This document shows, piece after piece, positions 1 through 7,358 of a DNA stretch of 11,095 nt (within the stretch, counting starts at the first letter, position 1; every line of letters starts with the position of its first letter). The notes below the pieces were generated by a model that worked only from the letters and a program-made list of their open reading frames with translations, was not told the origin of the DNA and ran no database searches. This DNA is from an uncultured Streptococcus sp. (lineage in GTDB: Bacteria > Bacillota > Bacilli > Lactobacillales > Streptococcaceae): NCBI GenBank assembly GCA_934216185.1, contig CAKQBM010000058.1:1-11095 (forward strand). The letters run 5' to 3'. Made by a program: the position numbers and the translations under genes.

Positions 1-161
1 AACAACTTGAAGAATTGCAAAAAGAATTCGGTGAAAAATTCATCATCTTCCCAAATCCAATGTACGGATCATGGGAAACAGCTGTCTACGCTGGCAATAA
101 ATTGGATGCTAAAGGTCAAGTGGAAGAACGTCAAAAGGCTTTGCAAGGTTTTGATAAATAA
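1..161 (+). CDS. Class C acid phosphatase / 5'-nucleotidase, lipoprotein e(P4) (LppC) family, C-terminal part only
   Basis: The last 52 residues of a plus-strand gene whose 5' part lies outside the window. First full codon at 3, TAA at 159-161. The readable sequence contains FPNPMYGSWE followed by TAVYAG, which I recognise as the conserved C-terminal block of the HAD-superfamily class C acid phosphatases (Haemophilus lipoprotein e(P4), streptococcal LppC). Family members are surface lipoproteins that dephosphorylate nucleotides and other phosphomonoesters. The catalytic DxD motif and lipobox would lie upstream, so activity and anchoring cannot be judged here. The tail is charged and ends ALQGFDK. 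The gene converges on the fuc operon and has its own terminator at 231-285. The family call rests on this one block. Confidence 0.72.
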   Translation, partial: QLEELQKEFGEKFIIFPNPMYGSWETAVYAGNKLDAKGQVEERQKALQGFDK

Positions 162-230
162 AACAACTTTGTACTAAACAGAACATATATAAAGTCATTT
201 AACTGCTTCTCAACTTACAAAATTCAAAGC

Positions 231-285
231 AAAAAGGGGACAAGAAAGAATTCTGATAATCAGAAAACTTTCCTGTTCCCTTTTT
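231..285 (+). terminator. Rho-independent terminator downstream of the acid phosphatase gene
   Basis: AAAAAGGGGACAAGAAAG (231-248) pairs with CTTTCCTGTTCCCTTTTT (268-285), an 18-position stem with two G-U positions. The loop region itself contains the palindrome TTCTGAT/ATCAGAA. The 3' arm ends in five Ts, so the hairpin suits plus-strand transcripts, and the five As at the left could serve the minus strand as well. The last T (285) is also the first base of the RUP-like element. Confidence 0.8.
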
Positions 286-390
286 ATAGTGGATTGAATT
301 TAGAATAGTACACTATGACTTCTAATTCATTTTTAGAAATTTATTGAAATCAGCTAATAGATTTTTCACATTTTATTTCAATCCACTATA
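285..390. mobile_element. RUP-like miniature insertion element (about 106 bp)
   Basis: The segment is bounded by TATAGTGGATTGAA at 285-298 and its exact reverse complement TTCAATCCACTATA at 377-390, with imperfect extension inward. Both ends are TA, as expected for TA-targeting IS630/Tc1-type elements. Size, terminal repeats and the internal text (AGAATAGTACACTATGACTT) match what I know of RUP, the repeat unit of pneumococcus of about 107 bp, thought to be mobilised by the IS630-Spn1 transposase. It carries no ORF. It sits between two convergent transcription units and touches both terminators. Confidence 0.75.
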
Positions 391-425
391 AATAAGGAAG
401 TGAGTGAATCTCATCTCCCACTCCC
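390..425 (-). terminator. Terminator of the fuc operon
   Basis: On the minus strand GGGAGTGGGAG (425-415) can pair with CACTCACTTCC (406-396): 10 of 11 positions pair, two of them G-U, around an 8-nt loop. A T-rich run follows (TTATTTAT). The hairpin begins two bases after the fucU stop codon. Part of the T-rich tail comes from the end of the RUP-like element, so the insertion may have changed terminator strength. Confidence 0.65.
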
Positions 426-426
426 C

Positions 427-849
427 TTAGAGAACACCTTTTTTCAAAATGATATTCCCGTATAGCGCCGATTCGCCTGTTTGAATAACTAAATAAGCTC
501 TTTCAGCTTGTTGATAAAATTCAAATCGCTCAAATTCTTTTATTTCTGCATCTTTATGATAAGCTTCCAATAAAGATTTATATTCATCCCAAATAACAGG
601 AACTGTTGAATCTCCTGGAACAACCTGCATCAAGCCAACTTGATAATCACTATAAGTATCCAAGGGAAGCAAGGTTAAAATGGCATCCAATAGCACTGGA
701 ACTCCATGACCATCACAACGCACTACCCTTTTACCGATTCTATGGGCTGGGAAATTGGCATCCGCTATCACCAATTCATCCCCATGTCCCATCTCCATCA
801 AATACTTAACCAATTCCGGGCTAATAATTTTAGGAATATGTTTTAGCAT
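427..849 (-). CDS. fucU: L-fucose mutarotase FucU (RbsD/FucU family)
   Basis: 140 residues, the usual family length. FucU interconverts alpha- and beta-L-fucopyranose so that FucI receives its preferred anomer; it is cytoplasmic and forms a ring-shaped oligomer in characterised members. Visible family signatures are MGHGDELVIADANFPA, with the presumed catalytic His at residue 22, RCDGHGVPVLLDAIL in the middle, and the C-terminal TGESALYGNIILKKGV. The start is supported by the GAGGGA ribosome binding site a few bases upstream. It is the last gene of the operon, 25 bp after the EIIB gene. A mutarotase fits a pathway in which a glycosidase releases one fixed fucose anomer inside the cell. Confidence 0.95.
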   Translation of the reverse strand: MLKHIPKIISPELVKYLMEMGHGDELVIADANFPAHRIGKRVVRCDGHGVPVLLDAILTLLPLDTYSDYQVGLMQVVPGDSTVPVIWDEYKSLLEAYHKDAEIKEFERFEFYQQAERAYLVIQTGESALYGNIILKKGVL

Positions 850-874
850 TTATTCCCTCTTTCCGTTTATAAAA

Positions 875-1192
875 CTAATTTTCCACTACACCATGAATTA
901 CCTCAATAATTTTTTCTCCATTCATAGTACCATAGTCCATCATATTAATGACCTCAACTTTAATATCCCTTGATCCAACCACCTCTTTGACAGAATCTTT
1001 TTGAAAAGCTACTTGAGGACCTAAGAAGATTGCAGAAACTTCTTGTTTATCTAACTCTTCACGTAATTCACTTGTTGGAACAGCGAAAATATTGTAATCA
1101 TAATTTCTGCTTTCAGCTGCTTTTCTCAATTTAGCAACTAACATACTTGTACTCATACCTGCTGAACACGCTAAAATAACTGTTTTTGTCAT
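875..1192 (-). CDS. PTS lactose/cellobiose-family EIIB component
   Basis: 105 residues, the normal length of a free-standing IIB of the lactose/N,N'-diacetylchitobiose/beta-glucoside family. The phosphorylation site is Cys9 in the loop CSAGMSTS, right after the first beta strand (TKTVILA), as expected. A second typical block is AIFLGPQVAFQ, followed by VEVINMMDYGTMNGEKI. It should take phosphate from an EIIA and pass it to the sugar carried by the EIIC at 3444-4757. An AAGGA ribosome binding site lies 7 nt before the ATG. It is separated from its EIIC partner by the GH95 gene, and no EIIA gene or domain is present anywhere in the window. Confidence 0.93.
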   Translation of the reverse strand: MTKTVILACSAGMSTSMLVAKLRKAAESRNYDYNIFAVPTSELREELDKQEVSAIFLGPQVAFQKDSVKEVVGSRDIKVEVINMMDYGTMNGEKIIEVIHGVVEN

Positions 1193-1220
1193 TATAATTT
1201 CCTTCTTTCATATACTATTA

Positions 1221-3437
1221 CTATATAATTTTTATTTGAGTATTTTGTTCAAAATGTTTAATTATTTGTTGTCCACTTAAAAGAAATTCTACAGTAGCAT
1301 TTCTTTTAGAAATTGCGACTAAACTAGAAATATTACTATCTTTCCACTCAATGTTAAGAATAATTCCCGATTTACAAACAAATCCATTTAACTCCCCACT
1401 ATCTAATTCTTGAGGAAGTGCAGGGAGAAGATATACTTTATCTCCAAAGTCTTGTACAATCAATTCAATAAATCCATTGGTAGCTCCAAAATTGCCATCT
1501 ATCTGGAACGGGGGATGATTGTCTAGTAAATTATTTAAAGTTGAACATGCAAATAGCTTTTTAATATTCTCAAAAGCCTCTTTTGGTCGATTAAGATGCG
1601 CCCAAAAATTAATAATCCATGCACAGCTCCAACCTGTATGTCCTCCTCCGTTTTTCAGACGACTTTCCAGAGTATTTAGTGCAGCTACGTATAATTCTGG
1701 AGTTTTATCTTTGGTAATTTCATTACCAGGGAAAAGTCCAAATAAATGTGAGATATGTCTATGGCCAGGTTCACTTTCTTCATAATCATCTTGCCACTCC
1801 ATAATCATCTTTTTACCATTAATTTTTGTCTTTGGCAATTTTTCAAGCATATATTTTGCAGCTTTCTTGGAGTCTTGCGAAATGTATCTCTCTGGTAATT
1901 CCAAAAGATTATTTAGAAACTCTCTAACAATCTGAATATCCATTGTTGGACTAATACATAATTGTCCTCTTTCACCATTAGAAGCAATATAAGTGTTTTC
2001 AGGTGAGACAGATGGACCTGTATTTAACACACCATTAAATTCAAATAGATAACTTTGAATAAACTTCCAATTTTCCTGGATTACTTCAAAGTATTCTTCA
2101 AGAAATTCATCATTTTTAGAATACTTATAGTGTTCAAAAATATGAAGTGCAAGCCAGATTCCACCCATTGGCCAAATGGTAGCTGGCATATAAAAATCCG
2201 ACGGCGCTGCATCCCCGAATATATCAGTATTATGGTGAAGTACTGTTCCTTCAGCATTGTACATGACCTTAGCAACTCTACGTCCATTTTTCAGAGCTTC
2301 TTTTTGAAATTCGAATAATGGTAAATGTAAGTCACCTAAACCAAGTTTTTCACAAAACCAATAATTCATTTGAATATTTATATTGATTGTATAACGACTA
2401 CCCCATGGCGGTGTAAACTCTTTACTCCAAATACCTTGAAGATTTGCAGGAAGGCTACCCTTTCTACTTGAAGAAATGAGTAAATATTTCCCAAAGTTAA
2501 AATAAGCCTGGCACAAAGAAAGTATCACTTCACCATTTTTGGCCTGATTAATAGCTTCTGGTAAATAAAGATCTTCGCTAGCACCTTTTAATTGAAGAGA
2601 TGATCGATTAAAAAGTTCTGAAAAATCAGAGATATGCTCCGCTAGAAGAGAAATAACATCTTCATTCCTATTTTTCTTTAATGCTTCAATACACCATTCT
2701 TTTGGATTGTTGGATCGTATACTAGTTCTACCAACAATTCCAATTGTTACTTTTGTAGCATCTGTAATAATAATTCTAGAATCACAATATTCTACTTTTC
2801 CGTCACATGAGTGAATGTTTAACCCCATCGTAAAATCGATACCATTAGTCTTATTACCGTTATACCCAGATAAAAGAATAGCTTCATCTTCAACCCCAAG
2901 TTCGTCAATGTATGATTCACTTTGTCCACTGACGGGACTCCGTCGAAGTAGATAGCATTCAATATTAATGTTTCGTCCTTCAATAGTGTAAAACATTTCA
3001 TTACGAGGATATGAAATAAAGCAAGTTCTTGTTTCATAGCTCCCTTTACGATTATACTTCATATCCACTTTACCTTTAGTGACATCTAATATTCTTTGAT
3101 AATCTGTATAATCTGTAGAGACAAGTGATTCAATATGAACTTGTCCTAATGGTTCATAATGTCTAGGGTGAGGAGAATTAGCAAAGAGATATCTCTCTGC
3201 TAATTGGTGGGCATCATTCACCCGCTGCTCTTTTAAAGCAGTACGTACTTCTTCGATATGTTTTCCAGAATTATTATTTAAACGATTCACTTCCCAACCT
3301 GAGTATAATGAATCTTCATTCATAAAAAGGATTTCATGATTAGGATTTCCTTGTACCATAGCTCCTAAGAATCCATTCCCAATAGGAAAACAGTCTTCCC
3401 AGTTTGCTGATGGTGTTTTAAATATCATTCTGGTCAT
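1221..3437 (-). CDS. Cytoplasmic GH95 alpha-L-fucosidase
   Basis: 738 residues, a typical length for the GH95 core without accessory domains. GH95 enzymes mostly cleave terminal alpha-1,2-linked L-fucose by inversion. Family blocks in order: NWEDCFPIGNGFLGAMV (residues 12-28), LPANLQGIW (329-337), YTININIQMNYW (349-360), GPSVSPEN (474-481), GHRHISHLFGLFPG (558-571) and QIDGNFGATNGFIEL (645-659). By comparison with Bifidobacterium AfcA, likely catalytic residues are N352/N354, E480 and D647; these are inferred from motif position, not from alignment. There is no signal peptide, transmembrane segment or LPXTG anchor, so it should act in the cytoplasm on sugar brought in by the PTS. The SD (AAGGA) lies within the last codons of the EIIC gene, 6 bp upstream, suggesting translational coupling. 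Confidence 0.92.
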   Translation of the reverse strand: MTRMIFKTPSANWEDCFPIGNGFLGAMVQGNPNHEILFMNEDSLYSGWEVNRLNNNSGKHIEEVRTALKEQRVNDAHQLAERYLFANSPHPRHYEPLGQVHIESLVSTDYTDYQRILDVTKGKVDMKYNRKGSYETRTCFISYPRNEMFYTIEGRNINIECYLLRRSPVSGQSESYIDELGVEDEAILLSGYNGNKTNGIDFTMGLNIHSCDGKVEYCDSRIIITDATKVTIGIVGRTSIRSNNPKEWCIEALKKNRNEDVISLLAEHISDFSELFNRSSLQLKGASEDLYLPEAINQAKNGEVILSLCQAYFNFGKYLLISSSRKGSLPANLQGIWSKEFTPPWGSRYTININIQMNYWFCEKLGLGDLHLPLFEFQKEALKNGRRVAKVMYNAEGTVLHHNTDIFGDAAPSDFYMPATIWPMGGIWLALHIFEHYKYSKNDEFLEEYFEVIQENWKFIQSYLFEFNGVLNTGPSVSPENTYIASNGERGQLCISPTMDIQIVREFLNNLLELPERYISQDSKKAAKYMLEKLPKTKINGKKMIMEWQDDYEESEPGHRHISHLFGLFPGNEITKDKTPELYVAALNTLESRLKNGGGHTGWSCAWIINFWAHLNRPKEAFENIKKLFACSTLNNLLDNHPPFQIDGNFGATNGFIELIVQDFGDKVYLLPALPQELDSGELNGFVCKSGIILNIEWKDSNISSLVAISKRNATVEFLLSGQQIIKHFEQNTQIKII

Positions 3438-3443
3438 AATCTA

Positions 3444-4757
3444 TTATCCTTGTGCTTCTGCCAAATCTTGTTCGTCTTTTAAGAACTGCTTATCCATTGC
3501 TTTTACAAATGGTAAGTATCCAAAGAAACCAACAACAATTAGTAAAATTTGGACTAAAGAACCAAGAATATTGAAGTTAGTAGAAATGAAACCACTTAAA
3601 ATAATCGGAGTAGTCCATGGAATTGGAACAACTGGAATTGGAGCAATATGTAATACTGCTAAAGCATATACCAAGAAGAATTGTAGTAAGTAAACAAAGA
3701 TAAATGGAATGAACAAGTAAACATTCATCACAACTGGTAAGCCATACATAAATGGTTCATGTACCAAGAAGATTGATGGAATCCATGAGAATTTACCCAT
3801 TGAGCGAGCTCTTTCAGATTTACATCCGAAAATTAATGCCAAAGGAATTGAGAAGTTAAATACTCCTGAATAAACTTCCCAGAATGTTAATGAAACGATA
3901 TATGGCAACGTTTGACCAGCATTATAAGCATCTAAATTGGCTGCCATCATTGTCAATAAGATTGGTCTCCAAACTACACCTACGACATTAGCTCCGTGAA
4001 TACCGAAGAACCATAATGTTTGTTGAATTAAAATAAAGATAGCAATCGCCCAAATACTATCTCCTAAAGAAAGTAATGGCTGAGTGAACATTTGATACAT
4101 AAATTCTGAGAAATAACCATATGGTGTTAATGAGAATATGTATCTAATAACTAAGAAAATCATCATTACAAAGAACATTGGAATTAATGAAGTAAAGCTC
4201 TTTGTAACATTTTCAGGAATGGCATCAGGTAGTTTGATAGTATAATTTTTATTAATAAAATAGCTATAAATTTTTAATGAAATAAGTGTAGTGATTAGTG
4301 AAGTAAAAATTCCAGATGCATTAAACACAGAAGTTGGAATGACCCCATTAACAAACACTTCTTTAACAGCTTGTCCTGCCACTTCTCCTGCACCTTTAAA
4401 ACTAAAGTTAGAAACAAGTAGGAATGAAAGGAAACTTACGATAATACCGTATAACTTATTTATTTTTAACTGCCCACTATAGGAATTAGAAACTGCAATT
4501 AAAATAGTTACAGTAAGCATCCCAATAGTAATCGTTCCTAATTGAGAGAAAAAATTAACTAAGAAGTTATTCAAATCTGGAGCAGCCTTATCCAAGAATG
4601 GCAAATTTGCCATCAAGATTCCAAATGCACCAACAATCGTTACTGGTGTTGTAGCAATCATACCGTCACGAATCGCGACAAACTCTTTTGTTTCATTTAA
4701 TTTATTAGCTATGGGATTAGCTATTTTTTGTAATTTATCAATAAATTTATTTAACAT
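3444..4757 (-). CDS. PTS lactose/cellobiose-family EIIC permease (CelB-type)
   Basis: 437 residues with about ten hydrophobic segments, typical of the IIC of the lactose/cellobiose/chitobiose family. It should translocate a disaccharide or small oligosaccharide across the membrane while EIIB phosphorylates it. Family marks are an amphipathic N-terminus (KLQKIANPIANKLNETKEF), the FGIHGANVVG block with H254, and LVHEPFMYGLPVVMN with E334, corresponding to the substrate-binding His and Glu in the known ChbC structure. The usual NEP is HEP here. A good SD (AGGAG) precedes the ATG; the gene follows fucI after 14 bp. Co-transcription with a fucosidase and the fucose pathway suggests a fucosylated oligosaccharide as substrate, not free fucose. 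Confidence 0.92.
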   Translation of the reverse strand: MLNKFIDKLQKIANPIANKLNETKEFVAIRDGMIATTPVTIVGAFGILMANLPFLDKAAPDLNNFLVNFFSQLGTITIGMLTVTILIAVSNSYSGQLKINKLYGIIVSFLSFLLVSNFSFKGAGEVAGQAVKEVFVNGVIPTSVFNASGIFTSLITTLISLKIYSYFINKNYTIKLPDAIPENVTKSFTSLIPMFFVMMIFLVIRYIFSLTPYGYFSEFMYQMFTQPLLSLGDSIWAIAIFILIQQTLWFFGIHGANVVGVVWRPILLTMMAANLDAYNAGQTLPYIVSLTFWEVYSGVFNFSIPLALIFGCKSERARSMGKFSWIPSIFLVHEPFMYGLPVVMNVYLFIPFIFVYLLQFFLVYALAVLHIAPIPVVPIPWTTPIILSGFISTNFNILGSLVQILLIVVGFFGYLPFVKAMDKQFLKDEQDLAEAQG

Positions 4758-4771
4758 ATTTTTCTCCTATT

Positions 4772-6538
4772 TTATCCGTACAGTGGCCCCAACAATTGAC
4801 ATGCACGATAGTCTGCTGATTCTAGATCATCTGTTCCAAATAAGGACCAATTTTTAGGTCTAAAGATATCTTCCTCAGGTACATTATGCATATTGACAGG
4901 AATTCTCAACATAGAAGCCAAGGTAATCAAGTCTGCTCCAATGTGTCCATATGTTATGGCTCCGTGATTGGCTCCCCAATTATTCATGACGTCATAGACA
5001 GACTTGAAAGCACCTTTTCCTGTCAAACGTGGAGCAAACCAAGTAGTTGGCCATCCTGGATCTGTACGATTATCTAAAGTATGGTGAACATCTTCAGGAA
5101 GTTCAAGTGTGTAACCTTCTGCAATTTGTAGCACTGGACCAACCCCTTTTAGAAGATTGAGACGTACCATTGTTACTGGCATATCCCCCTTCGTCAAGAA
5201 ACGAGTTGAGAATCCTCCTCCACGGAAGTATTCGCGGTTTGCTGGTGGGAAGTCTGTGTTTTCAAGCATAGCCTGCACTTCACTTTCTTCCAACTCCCAG
5301 AATGGTTTCATAACAGGTTTGCCATCACGACTAGCTTGACCTGTACCATCCAATGTACAAGAACCTGAGTTGATTAGATGTAAGAATCCAGCTGCAGCAC
5401 GCCCCTCTAAAGTATGTCCCGTTACACGTTTAACAGCCTCTGGACTCCAATAAGTACGCACATCAGCAAAGATTTGTGGAGTATTTGTTAATAGATAATT
5501 AAAGAGCATAGACACACCATTTAGTGAATCATTCTCTGTCGCAAATACAAATGGTTTTCGAATACCATTCCAGTCAAACTGAGTATTGAGGAAAGTTTCC
5601 ATAAAATCTCCATTTGGAAAATGGTCTGTCCACTGACGTTGACCTTGGAAACCAGCTACTAAAGCATGGTGACCAACTGCTTCTTCCTCAAAACCAAGCT
5701 CTGCTAAACGAGGATTCCCCTGCATAAGATCTCGACCAATCATGAACATTTTTACCACAAATTCCCATTGTTTTTCTTTTTCTTCTTTAGAAAGAATCAA
5801 ATCTTCACGATTTCGGTCAACACCTTCTTTGATATGTTCTTTTACCCAAACCATAGCACGTTCGAACTCTTCTGGGTCATAAATACCACGGTCAATACGG
5901 CGCGTGAACTCCGTCATATCTACAGATTCATTTCTCATTCCTAGGTATTCTTGGAAGAAATCTGGATTTACAATAGAACCGCCAATCCCCATTGATACAC
6001 TACCCATTGATAGGTAAGCAGTGTCTCTCATCAAGCCAGTTGCAAGAGCTGCACGCGCATAACGTAAAAGTTTTTCTTTGACATCTTCTGGAATATCTGT
6101 ATCATTAGCTTCCTGAACATCTCTACCATAAATCCCAAAGGCTGGAATCCCTTTTTGAGCATGTGAAGCTAGAACAGCTGCAAGATAGACAGCCCCTGGA
6201 CGTTCTGTCCCATTAAATCCCCAAATAGCATGAGGAATATCTGGAGACATATCCATAGTTTCACTACCATAACACCAGCATGGTGTGACTGTAATTGTTG
6301 CACAAACATTTGATTTTTTGAACAATTCATGTGAAGCTGCAGCCTCTGGAACACGACCAATGGTAGAGGGAGAAATCACGCATTCCACAGGTTCCCCATC
6401 TGGATATTTCAATGTGCTTGAAATCAAATCTGCCACACTTTTAGCCATGTTCATTGTTTGTACTTCAAGTGATTCGCGTACACCTTGACGACGGCCATCA
6501 ATAGTCGGACGAATCCCAATACGTGGATGTTGAATCAT
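4772..6538 (-). CDS. fucI: L-fucose isomerase FucI
   Basis: 588 residues from the start chosen here. It converts L-fucose to L-fuculose in the cytoplasm and is Mn-dependent in studied homologues. The start [17 protein letters not shown] (ATG at 6538) has a well-placed AGAGG 8 nt upstream; an in-frame ATG eight codons earlier (6562) has no good SD. The metal ligands known in E. coli FucI appear as E335 (FVFATEND), D359 ([10 protein letters not shown]) and H525 (WGANHGAI). Other conserved stretches are [18 protein letters not shown] and [18 protein letters not shown]. Third gene of the operon, 67 bp after fucA and 14 bp before the EIIC gene. Nothing appears truncated. Confidence 0.96.
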   Translation of the reverse strand: MIQHPRIGIRPTIDGRRQGVRESLEVQTMNMAKSVADLISSTLKYPDGEPVECVISPSTIGRVPEAAASHELFKKSNVCATITVTPCWCYGSETMDMSPDIPHAIWGFNGTERPGAVYLAAVLASHAQKGIPAFGIYGRDVQEANDTDIPEDVKEKLLRYARAALATGLMRDTAYLSMGSVSMGIGGSIVNPDFFQEYLGMRNESVDMTEFTRRIDRGIYDPEEFERAMVWVKEHIKEGVDRNREDLILSKEEKEKQWEFVVKMFMIGRDLMQGNPRLAELGFEEEAVGHHALVAGFQGQRQWTDHFPNGDFMETFLNTQFDWNGIRKPFVFATENDSLNGVSMLFNYLLTNTPQIFADVRTYWSPEAVKRVTGHTLEGRAAAGFLHLINSGSCTLDGTGQASRDGKPVMKPFWELEESEVQAMLENTDFPPANREYFRGGGFSTRFLTKGDMPVTMVRLNLLKGVGPVLQIAEGYTLELPEDVHHTLDNRTDPGWPTTWFAPRLTGKGAFKSVYDVMNNWGANHGAITYGHIGADLITLASMLRIPVNMHNVPEEDIFRPKNWSLFGTDDLESADYRACQLLGPLYG

Positions 6539-6558
6539 AATACTTTCCTCTTGTTTTT

Positions 6559-6594
6559 TCATTCATTGCAATTTTTGTAAATTCCATTTAACAT
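6559..6594 (-). other. Possible 11-codon leader ORF between fucA and fucI
   Basis: ATG at 6594 is preceded by a GGGAGG SD 6 nt upstream and reads [11 protein letters not shown], ending in TGA at 6561-6559. That stop overlaps the upstream in-frame fucI ATG (6562) by an ATGA junction, the classic coupling arrangement. It may be a small translated leader that feeds ribosomes to fucI, a decayed gene start, or chance. No function is claimed. Confidence 0.3.
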
Positions 6595-6605
6595 TAATAA
6601 CCTCC

Positions 6606-7244
6606 CTATTTTCTCTGACCGTATGTTTTAAATTTTTCTGCCATTAAATCCATCTCCTCATCAGGAAGAACGACTGGCTCTCCAAAACTCTTAGCTAAAC
6701 AATAAATTTTTGCACAATATTCAACTTCTTCAACAATATTAAATGCATTCAATAAATTTTGCGCACCTGCTAAAATTCCATGATTCGCTAGTAAAACTGC
6801 TCTACGATCTTCCATTGCTTTAGCTGCATTTACAGCTAATTCTTTCGTACCATATGTTGCATACTCGGCTACCCGAACATCTTTCCCTGCCACTGCAATC
6901 ATATAATGACTCGCCGGAAGTGGTTCTCTGAGACAAGCTAATACTGTTGCATAAGTTGTATGAGCATGGATAATTGCATCGATATCATCACGAGTTTGAT
7001 ATTGAATCAAATGCATATACCATTCGCTAGATGGCAAGCGTTCTCCCTCTACAACATTTCCATTAATATCCATCACTACAATATCGGATTCTTTGATTTC
7101 AAAGAAATCAATACCCGACGGGGTAATTGCCATCAATTGTTTTTCACGATCGAAAACACTGAGATTACCACCTGTTCCTTTCGTCAAATCTGTTTCTACT
7201 AGCTTCTTGCCATACTTAATTAATTCTTGTTTTACATCTGACAT
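6606..7244 (-). CDS. fucA: L-fuculose-1-phosphate aldolase FucA (class II)
   Basis: 212 residues from the chosen start, close to the 215 of E. coli FucA. It splits L-fuculose 1-phosphate into dihydroxyacetone phosphate and L-lactaldehyde using a Zn ion. The zinc ligands are visible as H93 and H95 (IIHAHTTYA) and H155 (LLANHGIL), with the catalytic Glu at E74 (LPSSEW). The phosphate-binding GTGGNLS lies at residues 23-29, and TPSG at 41-44. The start at 7244 (MSDVKQEL) is preferred because AGGAGG lies 6 nt upstream; the in-frame ATG at 7259 would place this SD inside the coding region. The gene lies between fucK and fucI. Confidence 0.95.
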   Translation of the reverse strand: MSDVKQELIKYGKKLVETDLTKGTGGNLSVFDREKQLMAITPSGIDFFEIKESDIVVMDINGNVVEGERLPSSEWYMHLIQYQTRDDIDAIIHAHTTYATVLACLREPLPASHYMIAVAGKDVRVAEYATYGTKELAVNAAKAMEDRRAVLLANHGILAGAQNLLNAFNIVEEVEYCAKIYCLAKSFGEPVVLPDEEMDLMAEKFKTYGQRK

Positions 7245-7296
7245 CCTTGTCCTCCTCATATCAAAACACTAAGGATTTTTTAATTTACCAATTATC

Positions 7297-7327
7297 CCCC
7301 CTTCTTGTACAAAAGCTAAGAAGGGGG
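7297..7327 (-). other. GC-rich stem-loop in the fucK-fucA intergenic mRNA
   Basis: CCCCCTTCTT (7297-7306) and AAGAAGGGGG (7318-7327) form a perfect 10-bp stem with an 11-nt loop. In the mRNA sense the 3' side is followed by GATAATTGG, with no U-tract, so it does not look like an intrinsic terminator. It could stabilise or punctuate the mRNA between fucK and fucA, the longest gap in the operon (114 bp). Confidence 0.6.
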
Positions 7328-7358
7328 AGGGAGGCAAATTTACAAACTCTCAATCTTT

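Noticed and set aside
162..230. Small RNA or gene between the acid phosphatase stop and its terminator
   Set aside because: No ORF with SD, no promoter-like pair and no notable structure seen.
606..973. Plus-strand ORFs opposite fucU and EIIB
   Set aside because: They lie antisense to clear genes, have no good SD and no family resemblance.
6538..6562. Longer FucI with start at 6562
   Set aside because: No usable SD before that ATG, while the ATG at 6538 has AGAGG at a good distance and gives the usual N-terminus. Kept as a possible secondary start only.
7244..7259. Longer FucA with start at 7259
   Set aside because: The AGGAGG that serves the start at 7244 would be inside this extension.
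7297..7327. Intrinsic terminator between fucK and fucA
   Set aside because: No U-run follows the stem in the mRNA direction, and the downstream genes have no promoter that I can see.
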